Below are positions 56,799-59,810 of a DNA stretch of 59,810 nt, piece after piece. The translations under genes and the position numbers were made by a program. The notes under the pieces were generated by a model. The model had not been told where the DNA came from, ran no database searches, and was given only the letters and a program-made list of their open reading frames with translations. Position 1 is the stretch's first letter, and each line of letters starts with the position of its first letter. The stretch is from JBHHYN01 sp046757565 (GTDB lineage: Bacteria > Pseudomonadota > Gammaproteobacteria > Eutrophobiales > Eutrophobiaceae), in NCBI GenBank assembly GCA_046757565.1, contig JBHHYN010000005.1:1-59810 (forward strand). The letters run 5' to 3'.

Positions 56799-56826
56799 AC
56801 TTTTTACTTTTTACTTTTTACTTTTT
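56799..56826. repeat. Heptamer microsatellite, four units of ACTTTTT
   Basis: Four perfect ACTTTTT units followed by AC end at the murA stop codon (56828-56830). In the murA direction it is an AAAAAGT array in the immediate 3' untranslated region, closely related in unit and position to the CACTTTT array at secA. Confidence 0.85.
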
Positions 56827-56827
56827 A

Positions 56828-58087
56828 CTACGACGGTATGCGTTTAATGCGTGCACCCAATTGCGTCAGTTTCTCCTCAATCGTTTCATAACCCCGATCG
56901 ATATGATAAATACGATCCACAACGGTCTCCCCTTCTGCAACCAGACCGGCAAGCACCAGACTCGCTGAAGCCCTCAAATCCGTTGCCATAACCGGTGCAC
57001 TGGTTAATTGCTTAACACCGGTACAGATTGCGGTATTACCTTCCAGTTTTACCTTGGCTCCCATACGCTGGAGTTCCTGGACATGCATGAAGCGATTTTC
57101 AAATACATTCTCGGTGATCGTCCCCGCACCCTCAGCGATGCAGTCCATCGCTGTAAACTGCGCCTGCATATCGGTAGGAAACCCCGGGAAGGGGGACGTC
57201 TGAACATCAATAGCCATAGGCCTGCTTTGATCCATATCAAGTGTGATGGACGTTTCCTCAAGTTTAATCGCCGCACCCGCCTCATTCAGTTTCGACAGCA
57301 CCGCTTCAAGCAGTTCCGGCCGCGTGTTTTTCAGCTTAATCCAACCACCTGTCATGGCTGCCGCCACAAGATAGGTGCCGGTTTCAATGCGGTCCGGCAT
57401 AATTTTATGCCGTGCGCCAGTCATCTCTTCAACCCCTTCAATGACTATTGTGCCCGTCCCGGCGCCCTCAATCCTGGCGCCCATGCTGTTCAGACACATG
57501 GCAAGGTCGACAACTTCCGGTTCCCGGGCGGCATTTTCGATAACTGTCTTGCCATCTGCCAGGGTCGCCGCCATCATGAGATTTTCCGTGCCTGTCACCG
57601 TAATCATGTCCATGGTTAATCTGGCCCCTTTCAGGCGCTTGGTGCTGGCCCGGATATAACCCCTGTCTACCTGTATGTCCGCACCCATTGCCATCAAGCC
57701 GTTGATGTGCAGATTGACCGGCCTTGAACCAATGGCGCAACCACCAGGCAGGGAGACATCAGCACGGCCATAATGGGCGAGTAAAGGACCGAGCACAAGT
57801 ATGGAGGCGCGCATCGTTTTAACCAGCTCATAAGGGGCAAATAACTCCTTGATGTTACTGTTATTGATTTCAATATTCATATGCTCATCCAGCATAAGCT
57901 CGGAACCCATTCTGCCCAGAAGTTCCATCGTGGTCGTGATATCATGGAGATGGGGGACATTATTGATTATGACCGGCTCATCTGTTAACAAGCTGGCGGC
58001 GAGTACCGGTAACGCCGAGTTTTTTGCGCCGGAAATGGATATCTCACCCGATAGCGGGATACCGCCCTGAATGATTAGTTTGTCCAT
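56828..58087 (-). CDS. murA: UDP-N-acetylglucosamine 1-carboxyvinyltransferase
   Basis: Adds enolpyruvate to UDP-GlcNAc, the first committed step of peptidoglycan synthesis. The 419 residues equal E. coli MurA. Substrate contacts K22-N23 (GAKNSALP), the catalytic loop with C117 in PGGCAIGSRP, and the RTLxxED-like substrate region further on. The catalytic residue is Cys, so the enzyme should be of the fosfomycin-sensitive type. 22 bases after ibaG; the ibaG-murA-hisGDC order is widely conserved. Confidence 0.98.
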   Translation of the reverse strand: MDKLIIQGGIPLSGEISISGAKNSALPVLAASLLTDEPVIINNVPHLHDITTTMELLGRMGSELMLDEHMNIEINNSNIKELFAPYELVKTMRASILVLGPLLAHYGRADVSLPGGCAIGSRPVNLHINGLMAMGADIQVDRGYIRASTKRLKGARLTMDMITVTGTENLMMAATLADGKTVIENAAREPEVVDLAMCLNSMGARIEGAGTGTIVIEGVEEMTGARHKIMPDRIETGTYLVAAAMTGGWIKLKNTRPELLEAVLSKLNEAGAAIKLEETSITLDMDQSRPMAIDVQTSPFPGFPTDMQAQFTAMDCIAEGAGTITENVFENRFMHVQELQRMGAKVKLEGNTAICTGVKQLTSAPVMATDLRASASLVLAGLVAEGETVVDRIYHIDRGYETIEEKLTQLGARIKRIPS

Positions 58088-58109
58088 TGGGGTAGAAGTG
58101 GATTCTAAA

Positions 58110-58361
58110 TCAAATCACTCTTAAGTTCTTTTTCTTTTCCCACTCCTCAGGGGTATAAGTCTGCATGGACAAGGCATGAATATCGGTACCCATCTTTTCG
58201 CCCAGGCATTGGTAGACAAGTTGATGTTGCGCCACCAGGGTCTTTCCAGCAAATACATCGCTGATAATGACCGCCTCGAAATGTGCTCCATCGCCGTCTA
58301 TTTTGACCACACAGCCTGGAAGTCCCTGTTCTATCAGTTCCCTGATTTTTTCGATTTGCAT
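58110..58361 (-). CDS. ibaG: BolA-family protein IbaG
   Basis: Small BolA-like protein (formerly YrbA) that binds monothiol glutaredoxins and Fe-S clusters. 83 residues with the BolA core: IRELIEQGLPG (about 6-16), VKIDGDGAHFEAVIISDVFAG (about 19-39, containing the His cluster ligand region) and LVAQHQLVYQCLGEKMGTDIHALSMQTYTP. The DGAHF and HALS elements mark IbaG rather than BolA itself. The MITE lies 31 bases upstream of its target site, so the promoter may be affected. Confidence 0.94.
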   Translation of the reverse strand: MQIEKIRELIEQGLPGCVVKIDGDGAHFEAVIISDVFAGKTLVAQHQLVYQCLGEKMGTDIHALSMQTYTPEEWEKKKNLRVI

Positions 58362-58400
58362 GATTATTCGCCTGTTAATAGAGTCTTCTCGTCATTTCTA

Positions 58401-58558
58401 GGGTCTTCAGCAGAATCTGTGGGTTGATATATAAACAGTAGCCCGTCATTCCCGTGAAAACGGGAATGACGGTATTTATGACTTGAATCCGCCTCTCTAT
58501 TTAATCAGTTTTTATTCAAAAGTCTTTCTTGTTAACCCACAGATTCTGCTGAAGAGCC
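58401..58558. mobile_element. 158-bp MITE with ISL3-type ends and 8-bp target duplication
   Basis: A complete non-autonomous element. Its 25-base terminal inverted repeats, GGGTCTTCAGCAGAATC... (58401-58425) and the complement at 58534-58558, match at 24 of 25 positions. It is flanked by a perfect 8-base duplication CATTTCTA (58393-58400 and 58559-58566), the size made by ISL3-family transposases. It has no coding capacity; inside is a strong hairpin (58443-58472). A second copy supplies the first 57 bases of the window. It could be mobilised by an ISL3 transposase such as the one next to it, whose own ends are only partly similar. Confidence 0.9.
58443..58472. repeat. Perfect 13-bp hairpin inside the MITE
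   Basis: CCGTCATTCCCGT-GAAA-ACGGGAATGACGG: a 13-bp perfect stem closed by a GAAA tetraloop. It resembles the CCGTCATGCCGG module at 14909-14961 and the widespread GTCATTCCCG palindromic repeats, so one repeat family may be nested in another. It could also act as a transcription stop for reads leaving ibaG's upstream region. Confidence 0.85.
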
Positions 58559-58571
58559 CATTTCTAATATT

Positions 58572-59810
58572 GGTTCTTCCCCTGATCGAGTGGGTAGTTT
58601 ATCGTAATGGGCATGAGAGACAAAGAACTGTATAAGCAAATAATGGGGATACACAGTCCCTGGGAAGTGACAGAAGTTGAATTATCAGTGGAGGCAGAAG
58701 AAGTGAGGGTCCATGGCGCACAAGCAGCAGGGACACAACAAACCTGCCCGCATTGCGGTACGCCCTGCTCAGGCTATGACAAGCGTTACCGGACATGGCG
58801 GCATTTGGATACCTGTCAGTTCAAGACGCTATTGGTGGCGGAGGTGCCGCGGGTGAAATGCTCAGAGCATGGTGTTGTGACGGTAGTTGTGCCGTGGGCG
58901 GAATCGGGCTCGGGATTCACCGCGCTGTATGAAGCCTTAGTGATAGATTGGCTTAAGGAGGCGTCTATCCAGGCGGTTTCACGGCGATTATCGTTAAGTT
59001 GGAATGCGATAGATGGAATCATGCAACGCGCTGTGAAACGGGGGTTGGCCCGCCGACAGACTGAATCGGTCTCCCATATAGGGGTGGATGAAACCTCCTT
59101 CAAGAAGGGACACGATTACGTCACAGTGGTCTCGGACGGTAAGCGGGTACTGCATGTGGCCGATGAGCGCAAGAGCAGCAGTCTGGCCAGTTATTACGCC
59201 ACACTCACGAACGAACAGAAGGCCGGGATTGTGAGCGTATCGATGGACATGTGGCCTGCTTACATCAAGGCCACCCTGGAAAATATTCCCGATGCTAGAG
59301 CCAAGATCGCGTTTGATAAATTTCATGTCGCCAAGTATCTGGGTGAAGCGGTAGATAAGGTACGCAAGCACGAGCACAAGGTTTTGATGGAGGAAGGCTG
59401 GGAAGACCGCAAAGGCACCAAGTACGTCTGGTTGACCAACCTGAGCAATCTGAGTCGTAAAAGGCAGTGTGAGTTCAAGGTATTGAGAGAAAGCACGCTG
59501 AAGACGGCACGTGCCTGGGCCATCAAAGATCTGGCCATGCGCCTGTGGAATTATGTCAGCCGCACCTGGGCGGAGAAGCGTTGGAAGCAGTGGTTATCGT
59601 GGGCGGTTCGATGCCGGTTGGAACCGATTAGAGCGGTTGCCAAACTCATTAAAACGCATCTTTGGGGTATCCTCAATGCCATCTTATTAAGGGTGTCAAA
59701 CGGCGGTGCGGAAAGTATCAACAGCCGGATCAAGATGATCAAAATACGTGGCCGGGGATTTCGCAATAAAGCCCGTTACATAAATGCCATTTACTTCCAT
59801 ATGGGCAGGC
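58572..59810 (+). mobile_element. ISL3-family insertion sequence, truncated by the window end
   Basis: The left terminal repeat appears to start at 58572 (GGTTCTTCCCCTGATCGAG, then TGGGTAGTTTAT). It agrees with the MITE terminus at about 19 of 31 positions and has the GGTTCTTCCCC opening common in ISL3 elements. The transposase follows at 58607. The right end lies beyond 59810. The element begins five bases after the MITE's target duplication; its own left duplication would be CTAATATT (58564-58571), overlapping that of the MITE. Confidence 0.8.
58607..59810 (+). CDS. ISL3-family transposase, 3' end missing
   Basis: DDE transposase, 401 codons visible with no stop or frameshift before the window edge; the missing tail should be short because the family is about 400-440 residues and the closing FRNKARYINAIYFHMGR region is already reached. 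N-terminal zinc finger: CPHCG (about 43-47), a later Cys and RVKCSEHG (about 81-88), then a helix-turn-helix. Catalytic residues: first Asp in GVDETSFKKG, second Asp in SMDMWPAY followed by DKFHVAKYL, and the Glu in GGAESINSRIK. Apparently intact and possibly active. Start is ATG 58607 or 58613. Confidence 0.92.
   Translation, partial: MGMRDKELYKQIMGIHSPWEVTEVELSVEAEEVRVHGAQAAGTQQTCPHCGTPCSGYDKRYRTWRHLDTCQFKTLLVAEVPRVKCSEHGVVTVVVPWAESGSGFTALYEALVIDWLKEASIQAVSRRLSLSWNAIDGIMQRAVKRGLARRQTESVSHIGVDETSFKKGHDYVTVVSDGKRVLHVADERKSSSLASYYATLTNEQKAGIVSVSMDMWPAYIKATLENIPDARAKIAFDKFHVAKYLGEAVDKVRKHEHKVLMEEGWEDRKGTKYVWLTNLSNLSRKRQCEFKVLRESTLKTARAWAIKDLAMRLWNYVSRTWAEKRWKQWLSWAVRCRLEPIRAVAKLIKTHLWGILNAILLRVSNGGAESINSRIKMIKIRGRGFRNKARYINAIYFHMGR

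Overview
The window is chromosomal DNA from a gammaproteobacterium outside the enteric group. It has the full Gram-negative cell-wall and division (dcw) cluster, lpxC, lpoA and dolP for an outer membrane, meso-diaminopimelate-type MurE, a cytochrome bc1 complex beside sspA, and type IV pilus genes pilBCD next to coaE-zapD-yacG. Gene order (rhlB/trxA/rho; lpoA-yraN-diaA-dolP; ibaG-murA-hisGDC; lpxC, dciA, M23 peptidase, secA) is that of free-living or symbiotic Gammaproteobacteria such as Chromatiales and relatives. I cannot name the genus. Most of the window is dense, conserved core genome.

Layout: 1-57 is the end of a small mobile element. 195-3516: glnA (with a sigma-54/NtrC promoter), lysA and lptM, all on the minus strand. 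3916-11423: rhlB diverging from trxA-rho, an unnamed two-gene operon, then clpB. 11911-17812: pilB, pilC, a repeat-filled gap, pilD, coaE, zapD, yacG. 17802-25595: a MutT-ThiE fusion, argJ, secA, an M23 peptidase, dciA and lpxC. 25730-43342: an uninterrupted minus-strand dcw operon mraZ-rsmH-ftsL-ftsI-murE-murF-mraY-murD-ftsW-murG-murC-murB-ddlB-ftsQ-ftsA-ftsZ, led by a clear sigma-70 promoter and a three-box MraZ operator. 43620-44103: RNase P RNA with two unusually long inserted hairpins. 44189-58361: rsmI, lpoA-yraN-diaA-dolP, a macrodomain protein, sspA, petABC, degS, hisGDC, murA and ibaG. 58401-59810: a 158-bp MITE with perfect 8-bp target duplication, followed five bases later by an ISL3-family insertion sequence that runs off the window.

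Working together: the dcw genes build lipid II (murA, murB-F, ddlB, mraY, murG) and the divisome (ftsL, I, W, Q, A, Z, zapD); lpoA activates a penicillin-binding protein; lpxC, lptM and dolP serve the outer membrane; secA exports; petABC feeds respiration; degS monitors envelope stress. No complete novel system stands out. The most unusual signals are the repeat-derived helices inside rnpB, the ISL3-type MITE shared by both window ends, the uncharacterised operon at 7204-8492, heptamer microsatellites abutting the secA and murA stop codons, and a PilB that has lost most of its zinc-binding cysteines.
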